A stretch of 41,107 nucleotides of DNA, taken from Lichenicola sp964249915. Lineage in GTDB: Bacteria > Pseudomonadota > Alphaproteobacteria > Acetobacterales > Acetobacteraceae. The notes beneath the pieces are model-generated. The model ran no database searches. It was not told the origin of the DNA and saw only the letters and a list, made by a program, of their open reading frames with translations. Positions within the stretch are counted from its first letter, which is position 1. Every line of letters starts with the position of its first letter. Where the stretch lies: assembly GCA_964249915.1 (NCBI GenBank), contig CAXUEL010000008.1, positions 1-41,107 of the forward strand. Reading direction: 5' to 3'. Position numbers and translations under genes: made by a program. This document shows, one piece after another, positions 15,052-22,244 of the stretch.

Positions 15052-15221
15052 GCAGGCACTCCCTGCTTCGCCAGGTCCTGTTCCTGGTGAAGGGGGGAGT
15101 GCCGTGGTCTGAAGTCATGAACATGTCGGAAACGCGACGCCTTGCCTGTTGTGTCGCCCTGGGTGAACTCGACGGGCAGGTCTTCGACTGGGGCTCCTTC
15201 AGCTGGTCGATGGCCGGCTGA
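14728..15221 (+). CDS. tail assembly chaperone, -1 frameshifted long form
   Basis: Ribosomes that slip -1 on A-AAA-AAC at 15042-15048 continue at CTG 15048 and read 57 more codons to the TGA at 15219-15221, giving about 164 residues. The added part is LSRHSLLRQVLFLVKGGVPW, SEVMNMSETRRLACCVALGE and LDGQVFDWGSFSWSMAG. 'w.evm.ms..rrla..valGEl.G..FDW' is the C-terminal module of G-T/E-E' type chaperones and has no start codon of its own in a plausible place, which supports production by frameshift. The two forms are normally needed in a set ratio for tape-measure loading. A short TTG-started gene follows with its own ribosome site. Confidence 0.82.
15042..15087 (+). promoter_or_regulatory. programmed -1 ribosomal frameshift signal
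   Basis: The heptamer A AAA AAC (15042-15048) is in the exact X XXY YYZ register of the chaperone frame and is followed at once by the zero-frame TGA. Downstream pairing is possible at AGCAGG (15051-15056) with CCTGCT (15062-15067), and at CCAGG (15071-15075) with CCTGG (15083-15087). The first stem begins only two bases after the heptamer, so the second, or a combined fold, may be the real stimulator. Confidence 0.85.
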
Positions 15222-15256
15222 AGCGACGGCCCCTGATCCGGCGAAGGGAGGCGAGC

Positions 15257-16546
15257 TTGATCCTGTCGCACCGCATCGGTCTGGCCCTGCTGGACCGGAA
15301 GAACCAGGATCCGTCGGGTGCTCGGGACACGGACGTGCGGTTCGGCTTTCTGGGTGGACAGGCCAGCCGGAGGCTGGACAAGCTTGCGGCCCTGGCTACC
15401 CGGCTGACCCGGCTCGGTGCCCGAGATCTCCCGCTTCCGGCCAGGCTGCACCGGCTCGATCTGCCGCCGTCCCCGCAGGCGGTGGACGATGCGGCGGCAT
15501 GGTCTGTCGCCGGTCCGGCACCGGTGGGCAACCCGCAGACGGTGGCGCCCGCCTCGTTGCGGCGCGGCCATGAGGTGGTGGCCGCCATGCCGGCTCCGAC
15601 ACGAGCGGTGGCGGCGGTCACCTCCGGAACGCGCACTCGTAATGCACGTCTGCCCGTCAAGGTCGTGGATCAGGGGAAGCGTCGGACGGGGGAGACTGCA
15701 CAGGTCGTCTCAGCGGCGACGGTGCCGCCGAAACGGGATGCCGGCAAGTCGGTATCAGGATCGCGGCCGCCGTCGGCAGCGGTCGAGGCCGCCTCGTCGG
15801 CATCACCGCCGCGCTCGTCGCTGGCGCCGGTCGGGACCGTCCTGGCGGGTGCACGCGGCGGCCGCCTTCCCCGTAGCGGACAGCAACAGGCAGCGGGCAC
15901 GCCGCTGCGGTCGTTGGCGTTCCAGGCAGCCAGCAGGGCGACCGGAGACAGGAAGGCCCTGTCGTTGATCGCCTCGCGGCCAACCGTGCGCGACGGCGCG
16001 ACGTCGGCCGACGGTGTCGGTCCGGGTCGCAGGGCCGGGATGGAGATCGTGCATGCGGCGTCGGGAGGGTCTCGCGGCGCGGCACTCGGCCGCCTCGCCT
16101 CGTCGTCGGCGAGCCGCAGCGCTTCGTTGCCGATGCCGGGGCTCGGTCCGACGAGCGGTGCACCACAGCGTCTTGCCGTCCTGCAACGCGACGTCGTGTC
16201 GGCCCGGCCGAGGGAGCTGAGCCAGGACGTGCTGCGACGCCAGGTCGTGCCGCCGGTTCTCGCGTCGGGCAGGTCCGGCGCCTCCTCGGCCGGCGCCGTC
16301 ATGCAGGGCAGCACTGACAGCCGACAAGGGGCTGGGCCCGGCGCCGTCGCGGATGGCGGGCCGGGCATGGAGGCGGGACGGATGATGATGGTGAGCCTGA
16401 TGGGTGATGTGGTCATCGACGGGCGGAGGCTGGGACAGGTCGCCGCGTCGTCACAGGCAAGCCAGGCGTCACTGCCGGCGCACGGTCCGTCCCGGGTGAA
16501 CCTCCGGGCAGTGCCGATCCATTCCGGCATGAAGATCCCGCAGTGA
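15257..16546 (+). CDS. putative short tail tape-measure protein (low complexity)
   Basis: 429 residues from a TTG at 15257 with AAGGGAGG five bases upstream. It occupies the tape-measure slot between the chaperone and the hub/circularisation-type gene. The N-terminus has one helical segment (FGFLGGQASRRLDKLAALAT, RLTRLGARDLPLPARLHRL). The middle 250 residues are Ser/Ala/Arg/Pro-rich, without the long helices and hydrophobic stretch of ordinary tape measures. The C-terminus is orderly: GRMMMVSLMGDVVIDGRRLG, then VNLRAVPIHSGMKIPQ. 'G.v.iDGr.lG' ends are found in tape-measure-position proteins of related phages, as I recall. If it is the ruler, about 0.15 nm per residue predicts a tail of roughly 60-65 nm. 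Alternatively it is a degraded tape measure. Assigned mostly by position. Confidence 0.5.
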   Translation: MILSHRIGLALLDRKNQDPSGARDTDVRFGFLGGQASRRLDKLAALATRLTRLGARDLPLPARLHRLDLPPSPQAVDDAAAWSVAGPAPVGNPQTVAPASLRRGHEVVAAMPAPTRAVAAVTSGTRTRNARLPVKVVDQGKRRTGETAQVVSAATVPPKRDAGKSVSGSRPPSAAVEAASSASPPRSSLAPVGTVLAGARGGRLPRSGQQQAAGTPLRSLAFQAASRATGDRKALSLIASRPTVRDGATSADGVGPGRRAGMEIVHAASGGSRGAALGRLASSSASRSASLPMPGLGPTSGAPQRLAVLQRDVVSARPRELSQDVLRRQVVPPVLASGRSGASSAGAVMQGSTDSRQGAGPGAVADGGPGMEAGRMMMVSLMGDVVIDGRRLGQVAASSQASQASLPAHGPSRVNLRAVPIHSGMKIPQ

Positions 16547-17430
16547 GCGGCTATCTCGGGCTGCTGTCGGCGGCTGCGTCCCTGCTCCTACGGCCGGCCC
16601 CGCTCATCATCGGCGACCTCGTCCTGGAGGGGCACGAGGTTCCGGGGCGGATCAGCATCGGCGGCGCGCAGGCGGTCACGATCCACAAGACCCCGGGCGG
16701 CGGCCGGATCATCGATGCGATGGGAGCCGATCCGGGCACGATCGCGTGGCGCGGCCTGTTCGTCGGTCCCGACGCGGCGCAACGGGCGCGCAGGCTGGAT
16801 TTCATGCGGCAGCAGGGTAGCCCGTACGGACTGAGCTTCGGCGACTACATGTTCAGCGTCGTCATCGTCCACTTCGAATACGACTACCAGGATCAGGGCG
16901 CCGTCATCTCCTACAGGATCCGGACGGAGATCGTGCCGGATCCCAACGACGCGACGGGGGACGCATCGGGCATCGACCTGGCCATGCAGGGCGATCTGTC
17001 GAACGCGCAGGGCGTTCTGCAGGCCGGTGCTGCGTCCGTGTCCAGCTATGCGGCTCTGGCCGGTGGGGCTGCCGCTGTGTCGGGTGCCGCCTCCGCCGTC
17101 ATGATGGGGTCGGTGGCAACCGGCCTGGCGACGACCTCCTCGATTATTCCGGGTGCGACGGTGGGAAACCCTTCCGGCTATGCGCAGATCCAGGGCGGCC
17201 TGACAGCGGCGGCCGCGACCGTTTCCAATGCGATCGACGCGGCTTCGGTGGGGAGCCTGGCGGCGCCCGCTGGCGGATTGTCCTTCGCGTCCGCTTCCGC
17301 TCTCGCAGCGGCCACCGCGCAGGCGGCCGCACTGGCTGCCCTGGTTCGTGGCGGAGGATATCTCAACAGGACGAACTCGAACGTGGCTTCGGCCACGGCA
17401 CAGCTACCTGCACCCCTCGTTCATTCCTGA
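16543..17430 (+). CDS. phage tail/DNA circularisation-type protein (Mu gpN / hub-associated)
   Basis: 295 residues from a GTG at 16543 that overlaps the previous stop (GTGA). After a short hydrophobic N-terminus come LIIGDLVLEGHEVPGRISIG, GAQAVTIHKTPGGGRIIDAM, GTIAWRGLFVGPDAAQRARR, LDFMRQQGSPYGLSFGDYMF and SVVIVHFEYDYQDQGAVISY. This is the pattern of the phage tail family named after its P2 gpU / LysM-preceding members ('v.gh.tp...i.igg.....h...GG..v...G..p..i.w.G'), which caps the tube at the baseplate. The rest (from about residue 145) is Ala/Gly/Ser-rich and could be disordered or coiled. It precedes the small tail X-like gene, as in P2 and Mu-type baseplate operons. Confidence 0.62.
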   Translation: MSGYLGLLSAAASLLLRPAPLIIGDLVLEGHEVPGRISIGGAQAVTIHKTPGGGRIIDAMGADPGTIAWRGLFVGPDAAQRARRLDFMRQQGSPYGLSFGDYMFSVVIVHFEYDYQDQGAVISYRIRTEIVPDPNDATGDASGIDLAMQGDLSNAQGVLQAGAASVSSYAALAGGAAAVSGAASAVMMGSVATGLATTSSIIPGATVGNPSGYAQIQGGLTAAAATVSNAIDAASVGSLAAPAGGLSFASASALAAATAQAAALAALVRGGGYLNRTNSNVASATAQLPAPLVHS

Positions 17431-17434
17431 GGTG

Positions 17435-17623
17435 ATGATGCGAACAGTCGTGGTTGCCGGAACCAATCTTTTCGCGCTGGCAGCGCAGGAACTGGGCGAT
17501 GCCACGCAGTGGTACAGGATCGCGTCCCTCAACAACATCACGGACCCGCTGATCTTCGGCCTGACCACGCTGCTATTGCCGAGCCTCGATGCAAGCGCCA
17601 CCGGAGGACTGCCTCCCACATGA
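17435..17623 (+). CDS. small LysM/tail X-like protein
   Basis: 62 residues from the ATG at 17435; a GTG three bases earlier and an ATG three bases later are alternatives. Sequence: MRTVVVAGTNLFALAAQELG, DATQWYRIASLNNITDPLIF, then GLTTLLLPSLDA. The pattern 'v..gtnLf.lAa..lGdatqW..IA.lN.itDP.i.g...l.lP' is a LysM-like unit, equivalent to P2 gpX tail proteins. It should sit on the hub near peptidoglycan. The stop overlaps the ATG of the hub gene by four bases (ATGA), so the two are probably translated together. Confidence 0.78.
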   Translation: MMRTVVVAGTNLFALAAQELGDATQWYRIASLNNITDPLIFGLTTLLLPSLDASATGGLPPT

Positions 17624-18860
17624 GCGCCAGCGTCGTCAGGCGGCCACGTGTCCGTCTCATCATCAACGGCACGCCGGTGAACGGGTGTCGTTCCGCGGAG
17701 ACCGTGTCCCNNNNNNNNNNNNNNNNNNNNNNNNNNNNNNNNNNNNNNNNNNNNNNNNNNNNNNNNNNNNNNNNNNNNNNNNNNNNNNNNNNNNNNNNNN
17801 NNNNNNNNNNCTCATCATCAACGGCACGCCGGTGAACGGGTGTCGTTCCGCGGAGACCGTGTCCCGGCGCGGCTCCCAGGCGGCCAGCTTCCGCGTGCAG
17901 GCAAGCTTCAACGAGATCGCCCGCACGCTTGGACAGGACTGGATCGACCAGGAGACCCTGGACGTCGAGATCGACTTCGGTTTTCTTCCCCTGGGTGCGT
18001 CGGAGGGTGACCTCGACTGGACGCCGATGATCACCGGTGGGGTGGATCGGGTCGGGCTCGATCAGGTGAGTGGTCTGGTGTCGATCGAAGGTCGCGATCA
18101 TGCGGCCCGGCTGATCGACATGCCGCTGCAGGACGCCTACCTGAACCATACCAGTTCCGAGCTCGCAACGACGTTGGCGGGTGCTTGCGGACTGACGGCG
18201 GACGTCGATGCGACGAGCGGGCTGGTTGGCCAGTACTACCAGATCCAGCATACGAAGGCGGCGTTCGGAGCGTTCTCCCGCCACGCCAACGGCTGGGACC
18301 TGCTCGCGGAGCTCGCCAGCTTCGAGAACTACGATCTCTGGGTCGACGGCACGACCCTGCACTTCAAGCAGGCGGCCGATCAGGACTCCGACACCTTCGA
18401 CATCACGTACGTGGCGCCGGAGGCGGGATCGGCCTCGCCGACGCTCTCGATATCGGATCTCGCCATGGAGCGAATGGTCGGCCTGTCGGGACCGATCCAG
18501 GTGACGGTCGCAAGCTGGAACAGCCGGCAGAGACGACAGGTGAACAGCGTGTTTCCGACCACCGCGGATGCGACCGCCAAGCAGTTTCTCGTGCTGAAGC
18601 CGAACCTGCTCGCGGACCAGGCAGACGTCCTGGCTCAGACCACCTACTCGCAGCTGCGCGCGCACCAGCGCGTCATCAGGGGGGTCATGGCAGGCGAGCT
18701 GGGGCTGACGACGCGGAACCGGGCAAGGCTTGTCGGCACCGGGACCGGTTGGGACGGGATGTACACGCTCGACCAGATCGAGCGGCAGATGTCGCTGGAG
18801 AAGGGCTTCATCCAGCACATCACCGGGCGGTCTGACCCTGGAGTGACCGGCAATGAGTGA
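17620..18860 (+). CDS. baseplate hub protein, gpD / late control D-like (interrupted by assembly gap)
   Basis: The ATG at 17620 (ATGA with the previous stop) starts SASVVRRPRVR, then the scaffold gap intervenes. If 17656-17810 is removed, the frame joins exactly: 12 residues before the duplication plus 349 after it give one 361-residue protein, normal for the family. After the join: LIINGTPVNGCRSAETVSRR, AASFRVQASFNEIARTLGQD, VDIDF-like LDVEIDFGFLPLG, GRDHAARLIDMPLQDAYLNH, FGAFSRHANGWDLLAELASF, VDGTTLHFKQ, then a late barrel with YSQLRAHQRVIRGVMAGELG. This is the Mu gp44 / P2 gpD / T4 gp27-like hub, carrying the spike below and the tube above. The biological gene is probably intact; only the reported sequence is broken. 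Confidence 0.8.
17656..17865. other. assembly gap: 100 N flanked by an identical 55-base duplication
   Basis: 17656-17710 and 17811-17865 are the same 55 bases, with exactly 100 N between them. A round 100-N spacer and an exact overlap at both contig ends are marks of scaffolding two contigs that truly overlap by 55 bases, possibly the assembly k-mer. Collapsing 155 bases restores a single uninterrupted frame through the hub gene, so this is not a tandem duplication in the organism. Confidence 0.93.
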
Positions 18861-19389
18861 CTGGCTGGAAACGGTGAAGCTTCATGCGGCGACGCAGGCC
18901 GGCGCCCTTGGCCAGCCTCGCCACGCGCTGGTGACGAGCGTCGATGCGGTGTCGCACGCGGTCAAGGTCACGATCCAGCCGGAAGGGCTGGAAAGCGGCT
19001 GGATCCCCGACGGTGCGGTCGCGGCGAGCGGGCTGCGCATCGCCTGTCCGGCGGAGATCGGGACCCAGGTGCTTGTGGTCCCGGTGGAGGGTGACGCGGA
19101 GCATCCGGTTGTCGTCGCCCGGCTGTTCGACGTCACGCTGATGCCTGCGTCCAGTCCGGCGACCGGAAGCCCGGTCCAGCCGGGCGAGATCGGGATCTTC
19201 CTGGACGGCGGCAACTACGTGCACCTGACGACGGGGAACATCTTTATCAAGGGCACCGTGGTCCTGGACGGGACGTTGAGCGTCACCGGCGACGTTGTCG
19301 CCGCGAACGTCAGCCTGGCCAGCCACGTGCACTCGGCCGTGCAGCCGGGGCAGGGTGCCTCGGGTGCGCCGGAGCCGTCGCATGGCTGA
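18853..19389 (+). CDS. baseplate spike protein (gpV / gp45-like)
   Basis: 178 residues from the ATG at 18853, overlapping the hub gene by eight bases. The OB-fold part reads RHALVTSVDAVSHAVKVTIQ, PEGLESGWIPDGAVAASGLR, IGTQVLVVPVEGDAEHPVVV. The beta-helix part reads GEIGIFLDGGNYVHLTTGNI and SVTGDVVAANVSLASHVH. It ends SHVHSAVQPGQGASGAPEP. The His-x-His near the tip, with the G-x-x-x-S/T-G-x-P tail, is the metal-binding apex of P2 gpV/Mu gp45 membrane-piercing spikes. Trimers should puncture the outer membrane after sheath contraction. Spike, wedge and J genes follow in the standard order. Confidence 0.85.
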   Translation: MSDWLETVKLHAATQAGALGQPRHALVTSVDAVSHAVKVTIQPEGLESGWIPDGAVAASGLRIACPAEIGTQVLVVPVEGDAEHPVVVARLFDVTLMPASSPATGSPVQPGEIGIFLDGGNYVHLTTGNIFIKGTVVLDGTLSVTGDVVAANVSLASHVHSAVQPGQGASGAPEPSHG

Positions 19390-19750
19390 TCTGGCACATG
19401 TGGTGGGAGAGGACCTGCAGCTTGGCGCTGCGGGCGATCTCGCAGTTGTCACGGCGAATCTGGAAACCCAGCAGCGGGTCCTGCACCGGCTGCTCACCGG
19501 GCCTGCGACGTACATCTGGCAGCTTTCCTACGGCGCCGGGCTGCCCGGCCTAATCGGGACGGTTGCCTCGCAACAACAGATCGCCGCGATCATCAAGGCG
19601 CAGATGGCGTACGAAACAGCGGTCTCGGCGACTCCCGAACCTCAGGTCGTGCTGTCCACCGGTTCGCCAGGGGTCGTTCTCGCGGCGATCACCTACACCG
19701 ACGCGGTGTCGGGCAGCAGCCAGGCACTCACCTTGCCGATCGGAGGCTAG
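19382..19750 (+). CDS. baseplate wedge protein (gpW / gp46-like)
   Basis: 122 residues from the ATG at 19382, overlapping the spike gene by eight bases. Starts ADLAHVVGEDLQLGAAGDLA, then VVTANLETQQRVLHRLLTGP, YIWQLSYGAGLPGLIGTVAS and IAAIIKAQMAYETAVSATPE. 'v.gqDl.lg..GDl....g....qQri.rrl.t.pg...w...yG.Gl...iG' is the gp25/gpW-like wedge pattern. The final strand-rich part (VVLSTGSPGVVLAAITYTDA) is the usual barrel end. It should join the hub to the J-like ring. The stop at 19750 abuts the next ATG. Confidence 0.8.
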   Translation: MADLAHVVGEDLQLGAAGDLAVVTANLETQQRVLHRLLTGPATYIWQLSYGAGLPGLIGTVASQQQIAAIIKAQMAYETAVSATPEPQVVLSTGSPGVVLAAITYTDAVSGSSQALTLPIGG

Positions 19751-20857
19751 ATGCAGCTCTCCCTGCAGAACTTCTCAACCCTCGTCGACAGCATGGCGTC
19801 CACCGTGCAGGGGGCGTGTTCCAGCCTGATCGACCTGACGGTGGGATCGGTCATGCGCGCCATCCTCGAGGCTTCGGCCTCCGTCGGGCTCTGGCTGCAG
19901 TACCTGGTTCTGCAGGTGCTGACGATGACGCGGCTGGCGACCAGCATCGGCAGCGATGCCGACAGCTGGGTGCAGGATTTCGGTATGACCCGACTGGCGG
20001 CGACAAGCGCGTCGGGCAGCGTCGTGTTGTCGTCCTTCAGCCCGGCGACGCAGAGTGCCACGATCAACACTGGCGCGACCGTGCGCACCAGCGACGGGTC
20101 CCAAACGTTCGCCGTGGTGAACGGCCCCTACACGCGTCCGGCGGGGACGGCATCGGTGACGGTCCAGGTGCAGGCGACGGCTGCGGGTCCGGCAGGCAAC
20201 GTGCAGAGCGGCGTCGTCAACGTCCTCGGAACGGCGATCCCGGGCATCGACACCGTGTCGAATCCGACCGCCTTCACTGGCGGCCAGGGAGCGGAAACGG
20301 ATGCGGCGCTTCGGCTGCGCTTCGTCACCTACATCAACACCCGGGCGCAGGCCACCGAGCAGGCACTTGTGTACGCGATCGCCTCGGTGCAGCAGAACCT
20401 GACCTACAGCATCCAGGAGAACGTGGCCGCCGACGGCAGTTCCATGCCCGGACACGTGCACATCATCGTCGACGACGGAAGCGGTGATCCGACAGCAGCG
20501 CTGCTGGCATCGGTGTCGGCTGCCGTCGATGAGGTGCGGCCGATCGGCACGTCGATCTCGATCGCTGGTCCGACCTTGCTGACGGCCGGAATCAGCCTGA
20601 CCCTGACGATCAACTCGTCTGCGGACAGCACGTCGGTGCAGTCCAACGTCAACGCAGCACTGGCGAGCTACATCAACGGCCTCGGAGTTGGTCAGGCGCT
20701 TCGCATCTCGCGGATCGCCGGGCTCTGCTACGATGCTGACGCCAACGTTTCGAACGTGCAGGACGTCCTGCTGGACGGGGCGGGCGGGGATGTCGGGGGA
20801 CAAGCGGGCACCGTCGTCAGGTCCGGCGTCTTCACCATCGCGGTCGTCCTCGCATGA
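19751..20857 (+). CDS. baseplate J-like protein (gpJ / gp47)
   Basis: 368 residues from the ATG at 19751, directly adjacent to the wedge gene stop. Key segments are LIDLTVGSVMRAILEASASV, LATSIGSDADSWVQDFGMTR, VVLSSFSPATQSATINTGAT, TASVTVQVQATAAGPAGNVQ and NPTAFTGGQGAETDAALRLR. The last of these is the signature of baseplate J: 'np..f.GG.d.EsD..lR.R'. The C-terminal barrel has PIGTSISIAGPTLLTAGISL. Six copies, paired with the gp48-like protein, should form the inner wedge ring of the baseplate. The stop overlaps the next ATG by four bases (ATGA). No odd feature. Confidence 0.88.
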   Translation: MQLSLQNFSTLVDSMASTVQGACSSLIDLTVGSVMRAILEASASVGLWLQYLVLQVLTMTRLATSIGSDADSWVQDFGMTRLAATSASGSVVLSSFSPATQSATINTGATVRTSDGSQTFAVVNGPYTRPAGTASVTVQVQATAAGPAGNVQSGVVNVLGTAIPGIDTVSNPTAFTGGQGAETDAALRLRFVTYINTRAQATEQALVYAIASVQQNLTYSIQENVAADGSSMPGHVHIIVDDGSGDPTAALLASVSAAVDEVRPIGTSISIAGPTLLTAGISLTLTINSSADSTSVQSNVNAALASYINGLGVGQALRISRIAGLCYDADANVSNVQDVLLDGAGGDVGGQAGTVVRSGVFTIAVVLA

Positions 20858-22161
20858 GCGGTTCCGGGACAGGCGGGAGTGGCACCGGCACCTGCACGGA
20901 CATGGTGTCGCGGATGCGTGCGGTCTTGCCGCCCTCATGGTTTCCGCTCACTGCACCAGGTGCGACGACCAGCGCCACGCCCGTGCTGGACGGGGTCCTG
21001 TCCGGCATAGGCTGCGGATGGGCGTACTGCTATGCGCTCATCCAGTTCGTCGTGCAGCAGAGCAGGATCTCGTCCGCGACCGGCAGCTTCCTCGACATGA
21101 TCTGCGCCGACTTCTTCGGCACGACGATCAAGCGCATGGCGGGAGAGGCGGATACCGGATTCCGTAGTAGGATCAGCGCCAACCTGCTGCTTCCGCGTGC
21201 GACGCGGGCGGCGGTCTCGCAGGCAATTGCCGCTCTGCTGGGAGGGGTACCGATCCTGTTCGAGCCGTTCCGGTCTGCCGACACAGGTAGTTACGGAAAC
21301 GCAACGGTAGGCGGGGCCGGCGGAGGAGGGGGTTACGGGACCGCAGGGCTGCGTCTCGGATCCTCGACCCTTCCGTTCCAGTATCTCGTCGCGGTATCGA
21401 CCGACGGGAAGACGACCCGGCGGGAGTCGGAGGCGAGCTTCATCGACGCCGGCGGCGCGATGCAGATCGCCGCGCGCCATGTCCTGCGAACAGCCTACAG
21501 CGACGGCAGCGCGACGGGCCTGCTGATCGAGCCGCGGGGGTTCAATCTCATCAAGGACAGCGTCGGTTGGAGCGGCTTCCAGCTGGCGTCCGCCACCGCC
21601 ATCGCCAGATGGACCGTCGATCCGTCCGGCGCGAACGGGCTGCGGAGCGGCCTGCCGGTCATGCAGGTGGGCGTCTACAGCGGCGGCACGATCACGGGGC
21701 CGTCCATCCAGGTCGTCACGACCGGATCCGCGGTGACGGCATCGTTCTGGCTGATGCTGCCGGCGGACCACACCTTCACCTCCTGTGGCCTCAGCTTCAG
21801 CGACCAGTCCGGCGCCATCGCCTATGCGGCTGCGACCCTGTCGGTTTCCGGGACCTGGCAAAGGGTGTCGGTGACGCTGCCTTCCGGCACGTCGGCGAAC
21901 CGCATCGTCACGATGACGCTGGGCGGGCAGTCGAGCTCCCTGATGGACACGCCGTTGCTGACGCAAAGTTGGCAGATCGAGCCGGGATCGGTCGCCACGA
22001 GCTACATCCCGAGCAGCCAGCAGGTCGGCGTACGGGAGGCGGACGATCCGGTGACGCTGTGGACTGGAGCCGCCATCACGCTGGACCAGGTGGCGCTGAA
22101 CGAGGCGGTCTGCCGAGTGATCCCGGCTGGCAGTATTGCCTGGATCACGACGACGAGCTGA
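20854..22161 (+). CDS. gp48/tail protein I-like wedge protein with glycan-binding-type C-terminus
   Basis: 435 residues from the ATG at 20854. The N-terminal 135 residues match the usual partner of J: SRMRAVLPPSWFPLTAPGAT, DFFGTTIKRMAGEADTGFRS and RISANLLLPRATRAAVSQAI with the 'R.ki......p.aTr..i......' pattern, then SYGNATVGGAGGGGGYG as linker. From about residue 205 to 405 there is a jelly-roll-like stretch: FNLIKDSVGWSGFQLASATA, VTASFWLMLPADHTFTSC, LSVSGTWQRVSVTLPSGT and WQIEPGSVATSYIPSSQQ. The closing 'qiE.Gs.aTSYIPt' is a common end of carbohydrate-binding modules on phage tail proteins. The protein therefore probably joins a baseplate wedge to a sugar-binding domain that contacts the cell surface. 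Confidence 0.7.
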   Translation: MSGSGTGGSGTGTCTDMVSRMRAVLPPSWFPLTAPGATTSATPVLDGVLSGIGCGWAYCYALIQFVVQQSRISSATGSFLDMICADFFGTTIKRMAGEADTGFRSRISANLLLPRATRAAVSQAIAALLGGVPILFEPFRSADTGSYGNATVGGAGGGGGYGTAGLRLGSSTLPFQYLVAVSTDGKTTRRESEASFIDAGGAMQIAARHVLRTAYSDGSATGLLIEPRGFNLIKDSVGWSGFQLASATAIARWTVDPSGANGLRSGLPVMQVGVYSGGTITGPSIQVVTTGSAVTASFWLMLPADHTFTSCGLSFSDQSGAIAYAAATLSVSGTWQRVSVTLPSGTSANRIVTMTLGGQSSSLMDTPLLTQSWQIEPGSVATSYIPSSQQVGVREADDPVTLWTGAAITLDQVALNEAVCRVIPAGSIAWITTTS

Positions 22162-22203
22162 CCTGTACGGTTTCCGATCAGGCCTGAACTGCTTGCGCAC
22201 ATG

Positions 22204-22222
22204 CCGGCTGCGGGACAGCCGG
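22204..22222 (+). other. hairpin before the tail fibre gene
   Basis: CCGGCTG (22204-22210) and CAGCCGG (22216-22222) form a 7-bp stem with loop CGGGA in the 83-base spacer between the gp48-like and fibre genes. No T-run follows. It may stabilise or partly attenuate the message ahead of the fibre gene. Confidence 0.55.
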
Positions 22223-22244
22223 AACTTACAGCCGGAGTGAAGCG

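Noticed and set aside
17589..17835. Apparent alternative starts and a tandem repeat in the hub gene
   Set aside because: Produced by the 100-N spacer and 55-base contig overlap; frames that cross the N run are meaningless.
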